Virus record (IMG/VR): IMGVR_UViG_3300026521_000527
Coordinates: 62,001 to 126,000 of that record
Length of the DNA stretch: 64,000 nt
Origin: a virus
Reading direction: 5' to 3' (one strand)
Made by a program: the position numbers and the translations under genes. The notes under the pieces were generated by a model, which did no database searches, had not been told where the DNA came from, and was given only the letters and a program-made list of their open reading frames with translations. Of the stretch, positions 33,871-42,613 are shown piece by piece. The stretch's first letter is position 1. Each line of letters opens with the position of its first letter.

Positions 33871-35248
33871 CTTGAAACTCTTGCTGTTGAGTGAGGATTT
33901 GAGCGGCCTCCTCAATTTTTAATACAGCTTTTGCAATTGCCTCCAAAAGAGGATGTTCAAATCCTTCTTGATTTGCAATGTACTGGATGTATTTCATCAC
34001 ACTATACCAATTTGGATTTAGCTCAAGAAGTAAATCTTCAGTTGGGATATCCGAAGTTATTCTTTTGCATGTTCTTGTAGTAGTTTGCAACCCACCATTT
34101 TTAAGTTCTTCCCAATTTATGGTGGTATTTTCAAATACTGTTGCCATATCCATTTCAACATCTGATTCAATGACATTACAATCATCAAAATGATTAAACT
34201 TAACCAGATTTTCTTCTGGATAAGTTTCTGTATCACTTGAATGCACCACATAGAAATATGGCCAAGTTATGTAAACGGCTGTCAAAGTTACATTGTCATT
34301 TGAAATGACATATGCTTTTTCTGGTTGTAGTTCGATATTTGAAGTTGAACTTAATAGTTCAACTTTATCGGACAATGTTTTAATAAGTATCGTTAGATTT
34401 AAATCGACTACAACTTTATGACCATGCTCATCAACAGCATTTTGAATATATTTTGATACAACCTCAGTAAAACCAGTACTAAAAAGAGTCTCAATAACTT
34501 CTCTGGTCACTTGATTATTTGGAATCGCTAAATAATTTGATAGATTATTATCATTAAGATTTTCATCTGTCGATGTTTCAACTATATGTTGAAACATCGA
34601 AGTTGTTATTTCACGAACTGGTGTTGGGACACCGATTGTATCTGCAGCTGGTGTATCTGCAGCTTGTGTTTGTACCTCAGCTTGTGTTTCTGCATCTTGT
34701 GTTTGTACCTCAGCTGGTGTATCTGCAGCTTGTGTTTGTACCTCAGCTGGTGTATCTGCAGCTTGTGTTTGTACCTCAGCTGGTGTATCTGCAGCTTGTG
34801 TTTGTACCTCAGCTGGTGCTTCTTCAACAGCTTGAACCCTCTGCTGAGGCAAGTGATGTCTAATAATATTATCTAACGAGTTAATAATATTATCAAAAGA
34901 AGTGTCACCAGTAATTTGAGCTGCAGCAATATCTTGTGGTGATACATCAGCAACCAAGCTCTCTTCGAATTCACGAATTCTCGCAGCTATTGTCCCAGGA
35001 GCAAGCAATTCAAAAACTTGAATTGTACTCAATGCTTGTATAGGTATCGCTACTACCGGAGCCAATTCAGGGATTGTCATTTCCCCATCTATATATTGAA
35101 TTTTCTGTGAAAATTCAATCATCTGGTCTGTAAAACGTGTACAGACCCCATCAAAGTTTACAAAAGTTTGAGTGCCATTCGGCATTCTAAATGAACCTTC
35201 TATAGAAACCTCTGAATTTATGTCCAACGTTAATTGTTGCTGTTGCAT
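33851..35248 (-). CDS. Unknown protein with an 11-residue tandem repeat
   Basis: This 465-residue protein has a folded N-terminal domain (1-140), then four to five imperfect TPAEVQTQAAD repeats (about 146-205), and a C-terminal domain of about 250 residues. The repeat is acidic/Gln-rich and probably a flexible linker. No family is recognised. It has its own strong promoter-like element and leader hairpin upstream, which suggests an abundant product, possibly structural. The start has AAAGGAG. Confidence 0.85.
   Translation of the reverse strand: MQQQQLTLDINSEVSIEGSFRMPNGTQTFVNFDGVCTRFTDQMIEFSQKIQYIDGEMTIPELAPVVAIPIQALSTIQVFELLAPGTIAARIREFEESLVADVSPQDIAAAQITGDTSFDNIINSLDNIIRHHLPQQRVQAVEEAPAEVQTQAADTPAEVQTQAADTPAEVQTQAADTPAEVQTQDAETQAEVQTQAADTPAADTIGVPTPVREITTSMFQHIVETSTDENLNDNNLSNYLAIPNNQVTREVIETLFSTGFTEVVSKYIQNAVDEHGHKVVVDLNLTILIKTLSDKVELLSSTSNIELQPEKAYVISNDNVTLTAVYITWPYFYVVHSSDTETYPEENLVKFNHFDDCNVIESDVEMDMATVFENTTINWEELKNGGLQTTTRTCKRITSDIPTEDLLLELNPNWYSVMKYIQYIANQEGFEHPLLEAIAKAVLKIEEAAQILTQQQEFQDESITG
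34571..34601. repeat. Intragenic inverted repeat (13-bp arms)
   Basis: TCGATGTTTCAAC and GTTGAAACATCGA are separated by TATAT, inside the repeat-containing gene. Confidence 0.85.
34637..34827. repeat. 33-base coding minisatellite
   Basis: Several near-identical 33-base units encode the TPAEVQTQAAD repeats of the 465-residue protein. The units carry scattered substitutions (for example QDAETQ). The edges are approximate. Confidence 0.9.
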
Positions 35249-35316
35249 GAAATCTCCTTTAATTTTTTTGATTCTTTTTATTCTAATTATTTGAATATTT
35301 CAAATAAAATAAAAAG

Positions 35317-35350
35317 ATAGTGAGAGCAATCATGCTTGTGCTCTCACTAT
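35317..35350 (-). promoter_or_regulatory. Leader hairpin downstream of promoter
   Basis: ATAGTGAGAGCA and TGCTCTCACTAT form a 12-bp stem with a ten-base loop, between the promoter-like element and the 465-residue gene. It would be at the 5' end of the transcript and may protect it or be a terminator for read-through from the RNA polymerase gene. Confidence 0.6.
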
Positions 35351-35352
35351 AA

Positions 35353-35383
35353 TTATTTATATACTTAATTGATTTATTCTAAA
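35353..35383 (-). promoter_or_regulatory. Putative phage promoter, copy A
   Basis: On the minus strand TTTAGAATAA (35374-35383) is followed after 9 bases by GTATATAAATAA (35353-35364). The same pair recurs at 47419-47448 and 55754-55785 with 9-10 base spacing. The second box contains TATAAATA, like the T4 late promoter. Confidence 0.65.
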
Positions 35384-35400
35384 CTTAGATTTAAAATATA

Positions 35401-37374
35401 TTAATCATTAAACTCCATACCAATTAATTTTAATGCAGTGTTCACAGCACGTTTTGTCAGTGAACTATATTTTGGATTTAAATCATATCCACCGTCGGTT
35501 ACATATCTAAGAATAAATGTTTCTTTTTCTGTTACAGTGCTATCTGACTTAATTGTATACAACTCTTTTAACATACCATTCTTCTCTTTATGAGCTAAAA
35601 GCGCAGCTAGTGTTTGCCAACTGATATGTTGCCCACCTTGCTTTTTTCTACCTCTTGCCGGCTGCCCAGTGATTTTACTATAGCTATTTGCAAAAGATAC
35701 TGAAGTGTATTTGCTATAACTAGTATGATGTAATTTTAACCAGTAGTTTGATCCAATAAATCCTTTAATAGTTTTCGAGTACACCTGATCACCAAATACT
35801 CTATTTTTATAATGCCATTTATCTCTCAACCATTTTATTAAATCTTCTGAAATTTCAACTTCTTCTTTGCCCATAAATATACCGAAATACGAACCATATT
35901 TATCAAGAAATTCATCAAAAAATTCTTTATATTTTAATTTATTAAAATTACTAGAATATAAAAAGAAACCATTCTTTTTAACATCCTCTAAAAAATCTTC
36001 AAAGAGTTCTTTTTGACTCAAAAGCTCTTGAACTTTTTTGTAATAATCCTCATCTATTTTTTTAATGTAATGTTCATTTATAAACATTACTCTTTCTCTA
36101 ATAGCTTCTTGATCTTCTACTTTAGATTCAACATCTTCTATGATCTTGCTCAATCCAAGTTCAAAAACACTCCCCCAATTATTTCTACCAAATATACCAA
36201 GAGGATTAAAAATTGCATCAACACCAGCAGGCATTAATTCATCCGGAATAATCATAGAAATTACACCTTTACCTGCATATAAATTAGTGAATTTATCACC
36301 TCGAGTACTTCCAACGGTAATTGCTATATCGACTTCCAGTAAAAAATCAACTTCAGTAGGATCCAAACCGAATTCGTCTTTCAATTTAGTATCAAAAGAC
36401 TTTGGAAATTTATCAACACCATAATAACTAGAATATATTTCTTCTGTTAATTTTAAATTTTCTTCATCACTTAATCCTATCGATTTAAACGTCTCTTGTA
36501 ATTGATTTTTAAATACGATATTATTATTATAAAAAGTCTCAATCTCTCGAATAAGTCCTGGTGTATAAATATATTCTTGATCGAGTTCTACAAAACTCTT
36601 CTTATTATTTTTATGAACTTTGACTGATTGTATATTACCACCAAGAATACCTTTTATATTTTTGGTAAAAAATAAAGATTCTTGTGAACTTAAGTTTTGT
36701 ATTTCAGACACAAAGTGTTCACTGGTATCTATATTAAAAAATTTTATATATTCTTCAATATCCATCACTTGTCCAGGCGAGAAGAAATATTGATCCATCC
36801 CGTTCCTTAGATATTTCCATTTCTTAGTCACCGGAATAAATAATTTTTGAGAGTATGAAATTTGAGCTCGTCTAGCAAATGATTCAGATACGACTAAAGC
36901 ATCATCCGAAGTATATCCAAAAAAGCTACTAAATAATATTTTGGTCCTGTATCCTATTCTAGGCATCTTTGATTCCGGATTCATATTAGTATAATCAAAA
37001 AGAAGTTCTCCTTTTTTAATTGGCCCAACTGGTGCGATATATTTTACACCGAGTGAAAGGTTAACCATTTTTTTAAATTTCGGGACATGTTTAGATACCA
37101 GTTTTTTTAAACTGGTATAATAAATAATAATAGTCTCTCTGCTTGAAAGAATTACATAACCATCATCTTGGGCAATTTGACTAAAAGGAGAATCAACTTC
37201 AGATATACCTAAATAATTTTTGTCAATTATAAATGGTGTTTCTGTTAAATTACTAACACATGCTTGCGTCTGCTGTTTACTTGACATATTTAACCTTGAC
37301 GCTTCCACCGAGTTCGCAAACGATGTAAATGTTTCAATTTGAGGACTAAATAAAACTAAATTCTTTTTTTCCAT
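35401..37374 (-). CDS. RNA polymerase beta subunit, C-terminal piece
   Basis: This 657-residue protein is the catalytic C-terminal half of a phage multisubunit RNA polymerase beta subunit. MPRIGYRTKI and GYTSDDALVVSESF near 137-166 match the conserved WxGYNxEDAIxISE region. GDKFTNLYAGKGVIS at 359-373 carries the two active-site lysines (361 and 369), and FNPLGIFGRNN follows. WLKLHHTSYSKY and KKQGGQHISWQTLAALLAH match the C-terminal clamp-contact region. The N-terminal half is encoded at 40737-41906. The split agrees with phiKZ- and AR9-type polymerases. Confidence 0.93.
   Translation of the reverse strand: MEKKNLVLFSPQIETFTSFANSVEASRLNMSSKQQTQACVSNLTETPFIIDKNYLGISEVDSPFSQIAQDDGYVILSSRETIIIYYTSLKKLVSKHVPKFKKMVNLSLGVKYIAPVGPIKKGELLFDYTNMNPESKMPRIGYRTKILFSSFFGYTSDDALVVSESFARRAQISYSQKLFIPVTKKWKYLRNGMDQYFFSPGQVMDIEEYIKFFNIDTSEHFVSEIQNLSSQESLFFTKNIKGILGGNIQSVKVHKNNKKSFVELDQEYIYTPGLIREIETFYNNNIVFKNQLQETFKSIGLSDEENLKLTEEIYSSYYGVDKFPKSFDTKLKDEFGLDPTEVDFLLEVDIAITVGSTRGDKFTNLYAGKGVISMIIPDELMPAGVDAIFNPLGIFGRNNWGSVFELGLSKIIEDVESKVEDQEAIRERVMFINEHYIKKIDEDYYKKVQELLSQKELFEDFLEDVKKNGFFLYSSNFNKLKYKEFFDEFLDKYGSYFGIFMGKEEVEISEDLIKWLRDKWHYKNRVFGDQVYSKTIKGFIGSNYWLKLHHTSYSKYTSVSFANSYSKITGQPARGRKKQGGQHISWQTLAALLAHKEKNGMLKELYTIKSDSTVTEKETFILRYVTDGGYDLNPKYSSLTKRAVNTALKLIGMEFND
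37095..37118. repeat. Intragenic inverted repeat (10-bp arms)
   Basis: ATACCAGTTT and AAACTGGTAT surround TTTT, inside the RNA polymerase beta C-terminal gene. Confidence 0.65.
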
Positions 37375-37384
37375 TGTGTTCCTT

Positions 37385-38875
37385 TTATTCTAAAGTGGTT
37401 TTCAACGCACCAGCATCAATTTCAAGAATTTCCTTAAAACTATTCGCTTCGGTTTTATCATAGCGAATACCATCAAATCTTGGATGCAATAAACTTGGAT
37501 ACCCATCCTTATTATAGCTAATACCATTGCATACAACCGAAATTATTTGCCCTAATCTTTCTTCTTTATGTGTCCAACCATATTCTCTTTCTTTTTCATC
37601 AAGACCAGGAGCTTTCGTTTTTATTTTTGAACAACTTGATTCAACAATATATGCACCCAAAGTATTCTCATATTTAGTACCAGGATCACCTTGTCTAAAA
37701 CCAGTTATTTTTAACTCAACTGATATCTCATGTTTGAGTTTAATTTGATATACTGGTTTGCCAGATTTCCATTGACCCGTTCTTGATTTAACTATAGTTC
37801 CTTCACCACCTCTTTTTTTAATCTCAATAAAATGCTTTTTCGCTTCTTCAATTGATGTAATTATTTTAGTATGGACTGGTTTAAAAAAAGAGTTGTTTTT
37901 CAATAGCCGTCTAACTAACTGGAATCTTTTTTTATACGGACTATCCGAAAACCCATTACGAAATTCGTCTTTATTTATCACATCCCAACACACAAAGTAA
38001 ATTCTAGACTTTAAGTCAAAATAATCATATTCCTCGGAGATCCTTTTAAACTCTCTAATTTTTTGATATTTTTGACCTTCTGCAACCTTTTTCTCAATTT
38101 TTGAAATACTATTCAAAAGACCATTTGATGTGTATCTATCAATTCCAGAAATTAATACTTCCGAATTAAATACAACATCATCGAGTCCAAAAGCACTCAT
38201 CTTCTTTAAAATTTTATTTATATTTTTATATTGATCTGCTGTCAAAGAACCTAGATAAATAGGCTTCATATCCCTAGTCAATAATCTTAAGGTTCTGCCT
38301 TTAACATCAAGAAAACCATTTGAATACATTCCATCCATTTTTTCTTGACTATAAAGAATATTATTTTCTTTTTTAAAAAGATTATCTAATTTTTTAACAC
38401 TGTATGGAATTGCTCCCATATAATGTTTATCCAAAACCAGATTTGGTACAGCTGCATTTATTTTCTTATACTGCATGCCAATTTTTAAATCCTTTTTAAG
38501 AAGATCTATGATTAAATATCTATGTTTATTTGGGACTCGAGATAACAACTCTTCGAGAAAATATTTTGCTGCATGTCCGCGCAGCTTTTTATGGATTAAA
38601 TTGAGTTCTAAATCACTCAAAGCTTCATATAAAGATAAGCTCTCTTTAGAATTAAAATCTTGAATTTCAAGGGTATCTAAAGTTTTTTGACCAAGATTAA
38701 AAATAACATCTGGATTATAAACCATTTGAAAATATTTTTGAAATACTATTTTTTTATCAGTGGTTTTATCAGTGGTCGAGATATCTTTAAAAAATTCAGA
38801 TAATATATTTATCTTTTTAAGAGTACTTGATTCATTTTTTAACTCAGTTATTAAATAATCTAATTCGGTATACAT
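37385..38875 (-). CDS. ATP-dependent DNA ligase
   Basis: This 496-residue protein seals nicks in DNA during replication. The nucleotidyltransferase core has YSQEKMDGMYS (175-185) with Lys179 as the likely adenylated lysine (KxDG). FNSEVLISG follows near residue 237, GGEGTIVKSRTG fits motif IV, and YQIKLKHEISVEL fits motif V. The N-terminal helical domain (1-150) is like that of T4 gp30. It lies between the RNA polymerase beta C-terminal piece and an unknown gene, with AAAGGAG at the start. Confidence 0.92.
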   Translation of the reverse strand: MYTELDYLITELKNESSTLKKINILSEFFKDISTTDKTTDKKIVFQKYFQMVYNPDVIFNLGQKTLDTLEIQDFNSKESLSLYEALSDLELNLIHKKLRGHAAKYFLEELLSRVPNKHRYLIIDLLKKDLKIGMQYKKINAAVPNLVLDKHYMGAIPYSVKKLDNLFKKENNILYSQEKMDGMYSNGFLDVKGRTLRLLTRDMKPIYLGSLTADQYKNINKILKKMSAFGLDDVVFNSEVLISGIDRYTSNGLLNSISKIEKKVAEGQKYQKIREFKRISEEYDYFDLKSRIYFVCWDVINKDEFRNGFSDSPYKKRFQLVRRLLKNNSFFKPVHTKIITSIEEAKKHFIEIKKRGGEGTIVKSRTGQWKSGKPVYQIKLKHEISVELKITGFRQGDPGTKYENTLGAYIVESSCSKIKTKAPGLDEKEREYGWTHKEERLGQIISVVCNGISYNKDGYPSLLHPRFDGIRYDKTEANSFKEILEIDAGALKTTLE

Positions 38876-38890
38876 TAGTCTCCTTTAAAA

Positions 38891-39376
38891 TTAATATCCA
38901 AAATCTAATTCATTATATGAATAATCCTCAGAATTCCACAAAGAAGATTCAAAATCGCCTTCAAATACATTACCATCAGGATCATAATAATATAAACCAA
39001 CTGGAATAAATTTTTCAACATCTCCATATTTATCATCAAAAAAATAATGTTCTAATATTAAAGTATTTGCTCTACCAAATATAATATATGAATCAGTCGT
39101 CCAATCATCAACTATATCAAAATATTCGGCCGCCTGCCCAATATTGAAAACAAGATTATTTTCAATAACATCCTTCGCATTGAAGATCTTCTCCTCAATA
39201 AAAACATCACCAGATGTGTTCAGAATTGCAAATCTTACTAAAATTTCATCACAATATGGTTCGGAAATGAGGTAGGCATCCGGATCATTTTTTAATGGAA
39301 TAAAATTCCAACTACTATCCCTAATTGATTCTTGTAAAATTTCTAAATTATTTAATGATTGCATCTTTTTACTCAT
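38891..39376 (-). CDS. Unknown acidic 161-residue protein
   Basis: No family is recognised. It is acidic, rich in Tyr, Asp and Phe, with alternating strands and no membrane segment. The end of the BCS1-like gene overlaps its start by 4 bases, so they are translated together. The start has GAGGAG. Confidence 0.75.
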   Translation of the reverse strand: MSKKMQSLNNLEILQESIRDSSWNFIPLKNDPDAYLISEPYCDEILVRFAILNTSGDVFIEEKIFNAKDVIENNLVFNIGQAAEYFDIVDDWTTDSYIIFGRANTLILEHYFFDDKYGDVEKFIPVGLYYYDPDGNVFEGDFESSLWNSEDYSYNELDFGY

Positions 39377-40671
39377 TTTAACTCCTCAGTATATTTATTA
39401 ATTATGTATTCAATTGATTCATCGTTTAATAAATCAGATTGGATATCTGATGGAACCACTTTTGATTTCATTTTTCTTTGACTCAAATCAATCTCTTGTC
39501 CTGTAAACTTATAAACCATTTTCTCTAAACCTTCTTTAACCATATAACCTATTTCGATTTTTAAATCAATTCGTCCTTTTCTCAAAAGCGCGTCATCCAA
39601 CTCATCTAAGTTATTGGTAGTCGTAATTAATACACGCCCATGTGGACTTTTAACACCATCCATAATTTTTAATAATTCTGAAAGTGTACTAAGACTCGAA
39701 CCACCAGCCGCATCTTTTTGAATACCAGTTAACTCTTGCCCTTCATTAACTTTAAGTTCATTAAGTGCCGGTTCTTGATTTTCATTATTTTTAAACTTTT
39801 GGAAATCAAGTTGACGTTTCTTAGCACCAAGTGTATCAATTTCCTCTAATAATATTACACCATCACTTGTATCTACATTCAAATGATGAGCAAAATTTGC
39901 TAAATAAAAATCTCTATTTAAATAACTCGCAATTGTTTTCGCTATTGAGGTTTTCCCAGTTCCCGGAGGCCCATAAAGCAATATTCCAAAGTGGTATGGA
40001 ATATCTAAATCAATATACCTTTCTTCCTGTTCTATGAAACCATCAAGAGCATTTTTTATAAGATCAATTTTTTCCTGTTCAATATAAATTGTATCAAAAG
40101 ACCTCTTATATATTTGCCCAATAATCCTACTAGCATTACTTTCTATTTCATGGACCCATATTTTATTTGGATCAGTGTGTTCGTTAATTGCTTCATGAAG
40201 TAGATTATCAAAAAATTTATGACTTCTTCCGAGGATAGTCAGACGCATCTCTTTTAAAATACCTGTCTGGATTTTTTCAGATTTTACATTTATCAGACAG
40301 AATTTCTTATTCAATTTAAATATCTGTGTACCATTCCCTATTGATTTTCCACCCTGAATGTTCGATTTCCAAAAACCACTATTAAAATTTATTATTCTTG
40401 ATTTTTTATCTAGATTATTTCCATCTTTATTTAAAATTTTTTCAACTTGATAATAAATACGATTATCATCTGTGATAATTAAAGTAGTCGTTAAATGTTT
40501 TTTTAAAAATCTAATAAATCTTCCTGGAAGTTCTCTAGCTAAATAAAGACCGGTACTTCCAACGCCAGTTAAAATTAGACCGGTCGCAAATTCATTCCCA
40601 CCTGTAATTAAATCTATATAGTTATTCACTGATTGGAATATACTCGTTAAAAACCCAACTTCATCTTGCAT
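39373..40671 (-). CDS. BCS1-like AAA+ ATPase with N-terminal membrane segment
   Basis: A single hydrophobic segment near 28-45 is followed by a BCS1-type domain and a C-terminal AAA core: Walker A YGPPGTGKTS at 233-242, Walker B GVILLEEID, sensor ITTTNN, and an arginine-finger region near RKGRID. BCS1 proteins are membrane-anchored translocases or chaperones known from mitochondria, some bacteria and viruses. The phage client is unknown; remodelling a membrane-linked complex during infection is an inference. An Asn/Lys/Gln-rich insert lies in the AAA core near residue 290. Confidence 0.88.
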   Translation of the reverse strand: MQDEVGFLTSIFQSVNNYIDLITGGNEFATGLILTGVGSTGLYLARELPGRFIRFLKKHLTTTLIITDDNRIYYQVEKILNKDGNNLDKKSRIINFNSGFWKSNIQGGKSIGNGTQIFKLNKKFCLINVKSEKIQTGILKEMRLTILGRSHKFFDNLLHEAINEHTDPNKIWVHEIESNASRIIGQIYKRSFDTIYIEQEKIDLIKNALDGFIEQEERYIDLDIPYHFGILLYGPPGTGKTSIAKTIASYLNRDFYLANFAHHLNVDTSDGVILLEEIDTLGAKKRQLDFQKFKNNENQEPALNELKVNEGQELTGIQKDAAGGSSLSTLSELLKIMDGVKSPHGRVLITTTNNLDELDDALLRKGRIDLKIEIGYMVKEGLEKMVYKFTGQEIDLSQRKMKSKVVPSDIQSDLLNDESIEYIINKYTEELK

Positions 40672-40695
40672 TTTTTTCCTTTAATGTTTTTAATC

Positions 40696-40731
40696 TGGAG
40701 TTCAGAGGCACTCCAGTGCCTCTGAACTCCA
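40696..40731 (-). terminator. Long hairpin after the beta N-terminal gene
   Basis: TGGAGTTCAGAGGCAC, loop TCCA and the exact complement (16-bp arms) lie just after the beta N-terminal gene and before the BCS1-like gene. Confidence 0.7.
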
Positions 40732-40736
40732 CAATC

Positions 40737-41906
40737 TTAGAATTTTATTTTACCGTACTTATTAATTAAAGTGGTAGAAGTAAAAACTAAATTTGACCCC
40801 ATATTTTGAGGGGAAACTGTAATTGGACAAATTCTTCCAAAACTTGATTTATCATTTCTTTGCCAACTTTTTGGCAATCTCCCTTGCTTAATAATTTGAA
40901 TATCTTGGGATACCTTATTTATCAAAGGAAGTGCGAAAGGTAAACTTATATCATAAAGTTGCCCTCGATGTAATAATTTATTAAATCCAGTTGTCATGAC
41001 GGCATATTCATTTAACGTCGGTAAAAAGTTCTGACCTTTTTTATCAACGATTCCATAAAGTAATCTAATATACATTTCAAGTAAAGGTCTAATTAAATAT
41101 TCAGTTAATACAACACGACGATTATGCAAATCAGCCATATCAATAATAGTCTTATCAACATAATACTCTATTACCTTTTTAATAATATCAAAAAGATTGT
41201 CGACACTATAATAATCGTTGAAGATTTCACGATAGTAATCCAATAATAAATATCTATCCATCCAAGCAGGAACATCAATGTCATTAAAATTTTCCCATTT
41301 ATAAAAATCAAGAAACCCTTTGACAAATTTTCTTTGATCTTCCCTAGTAAATTTAAGCTTGCTGATTAACCCAAGTTCTTTTAACTCATGAAGATAATCT
41401 GGATCATTTTGAAAAAATACTCTAAAAAATACATCCATACTTACCTGTTTTGATCTAAAATGAACTGAACCTTTTTGAAAATCAAAAGTAAAATTATAAA
41501 CAGCATTCAAATTAATAAAAATTTTATCTTTACCATCATCCTCATTAAATATCCTATCGATTGGCGCTTTTTCCAGGAATAGTAATGGAACATAAGTACT
41601 ACCATTTAAGATGAAATAATTATTATCAATAAGCGCCGGGATTAAAGCCGTGGTTTCATTTGAGAAATCTCCATGCTTCTGTTTAATAATAACTCGATCA
41701 TAATAATTAGCTGAGTCGGCTAAGTATTGACTTGTAGATCTTTCCCAATCTATTGAATATTCAAAAGACTCATCAATTTCTTTAATATTACTGTACATAT
41801 TCGCTAATAAAGATCTAGATTTCATTAAGTCAACTTTTCTAAAATCTTTAATATGCATATAATTATCCGTCGTTAAGTCTCGTGAAGAGAAATGTATAGA
41901 ATTCAT
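40737..41906 (-). CDS. RNA polymerase beta subunit, N-terminal piece
   Basis: This 389-residue protein is the N-terminal half of the split beta subunit. The late segment SSFGRICPITVSPQNMGSNL matches the conserved GRICPIETPEGxNIGLI. DLHNRRVVLTEYLIRPLLEM matches the upstream HLGNRRVRxVGEL region. The C-terminal half is at 35401-37374, so DNA ligase, the BCS1-like gene and a small gene separate the halves. I place the start at ATG 41904-41906 with AAAGGA upstream, one codon inside the frame. The gene overlaps its neighbour by about 44 bases. Confidence 0.92.
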   Translation of the reverse strand: MNSIHFSSRDLTTDNYMHIKDFRKVDLMKSRSLLANMYSNIKEIDESFEYSIDWERSTSQYLADSANYYDRVIIKQKHGDFSNETTALIPALIDNNYFILNGSTYVPLLFLEKAPIDRIFNEDDGKDKIFINLNAVYNFTFDFQKGSVHFRSKQVSMDVFFRVFFQNDPDYLHELKELGLISKLKFTREDQRKFVKGFLDFYKWENFNDIDVPAWMDRYLLLDYYREIFNDYYSVDNLFDIIKKVIEYYVDKTIIDMADLHNRRVVLTEYLIRPLLEMYIRLLYGIVDKKGQNFLPTLNEYAVMTTGFNKLLHRGQLYDISLPFALPLINKVSQDIQIIKQGRLPKSWQRNDKSSFGRICPITVSPQNMGSNLVFTSTTLINKYGKIKF

Positions 41907-42381
41907 CAATATCCTTTATTAAAAAGTCGGCTCCAGCTTGAGCTGCAAATAATTTCAATTTTATAAAGTATTCTTTACCAAACGCTGTATATTCTTTCAA
42001 TATATCTTCCGAAGACATCTTCCTTTCAGAGTCTAAACTACTATCAACTGATTTAATAAAATCTTTAATAGTTATTACTGTAAAAATATCTTTATTTTTA
42101 AATTCTTTTGGAATATTATAAAGTTCTAAAAAATCATCAGAAAAATCACCATTGATTTTTTCAGGATTATCTACAATTATTTTTAAATTCTTTTTCCGGA
42201 ATTTTAAAAAATTATACAGTTTTAAAATAATTTCGCGATCACAAACAATCTTTGTCATTGTCCCAATATTAAACGTATTTTCGTAATCCCCATCAAGTTC
42301 ATCCACATCCATAACGGATCTCGAATTGATAAATAGACGGAGAGTATTGGAACTATTTATTTCAATCGAATTCTTAATCAT
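41863..42381 (-). CDS. Unknown 172-residue protein
   Basis: No family is recognised. It is an alpha/beta protein with an acidic C-terminus. It is sandwiched between the beta' C-terminal and beta N-terminal polymerase genes and overlaps both neighbours, so it could be a polymerase accessory factor. That is inference from position only. Confidence 0.75.
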   Translation of the reverse strand: MIKNSIEINSSNTLRLFINSRSVMDVDELDGDYENTFNIGTMTKIVCDREIILKLYNFLKFRKKNLKIIVDNPEKINGDFSDDFLELYNIPKEFKNKDIFTVITIKDFIKSVDSSLDSERKMSSEDILKEYTAFGKEYFIKLKLFAAQAGADFLIKDIDEFYTFLFTRLNDG

Positions 42382-42613
42382 CCAAAGTCTCCGAATTTGG
42401 TAATGACTTTTTCAGAATATACTGATAGAATTCATCAATTTCTGATTGAAGAAAATTAACCCTCGCTCTTTTTATAATAGTAGTTTTATTCCAATGAAGT
42501 TTAATTATATTCTCTGGATAAAGCTTAGATATTTTAGTGGGTATTTTAGATTGATCAACATATTCAATATCTACTTGATAAATTGAATCATTTATAAATT
42601 TCGAGTAGATCAT
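42374..42613 (-). CDS. Unknown 79-residue protein
   Basis: This small basic protein (MIYSKFINDS at the start) has no recognised family. I prefer ATG at 42611-42613, with GGAG ten bases upstream, over the ATG at 42637, which lacks a ribosome site. It overlaps the end of the beta' C-terminal gene and the start of the next gene, so it belongs to the polymerase operon. Confidence 0.65.
   Translation of the reverse strand: MIYSKFINDSIYQVDIEYVDQSKIPTKISKLYPENIIKLHWNKTTIIKRARVNFLQSEIDEFYQYILKKSLPNSETLDD

Noticed and set aside
34573-34876. Plus- and minus-strand frames over the 33-base repeats; possible CRISPR-like array
   Set aside because: The repeat is contiguous coding minisatellite without unique spacers, and all extra frames are shadows of the 465-residue gene.
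36140-36424. Longest plus-strand frames inside the RNA polymerase and topoisomerase genes
   Set aside because: They overlap well-supported minus-strand genes and lack ribosome sites.
37385-37394. A fourth TTTAGAATAA box at the end of the ligase gene
   Set aside because: It is made by the codons of the C-terminus plus stop, and no GTATATAAATA box follows.
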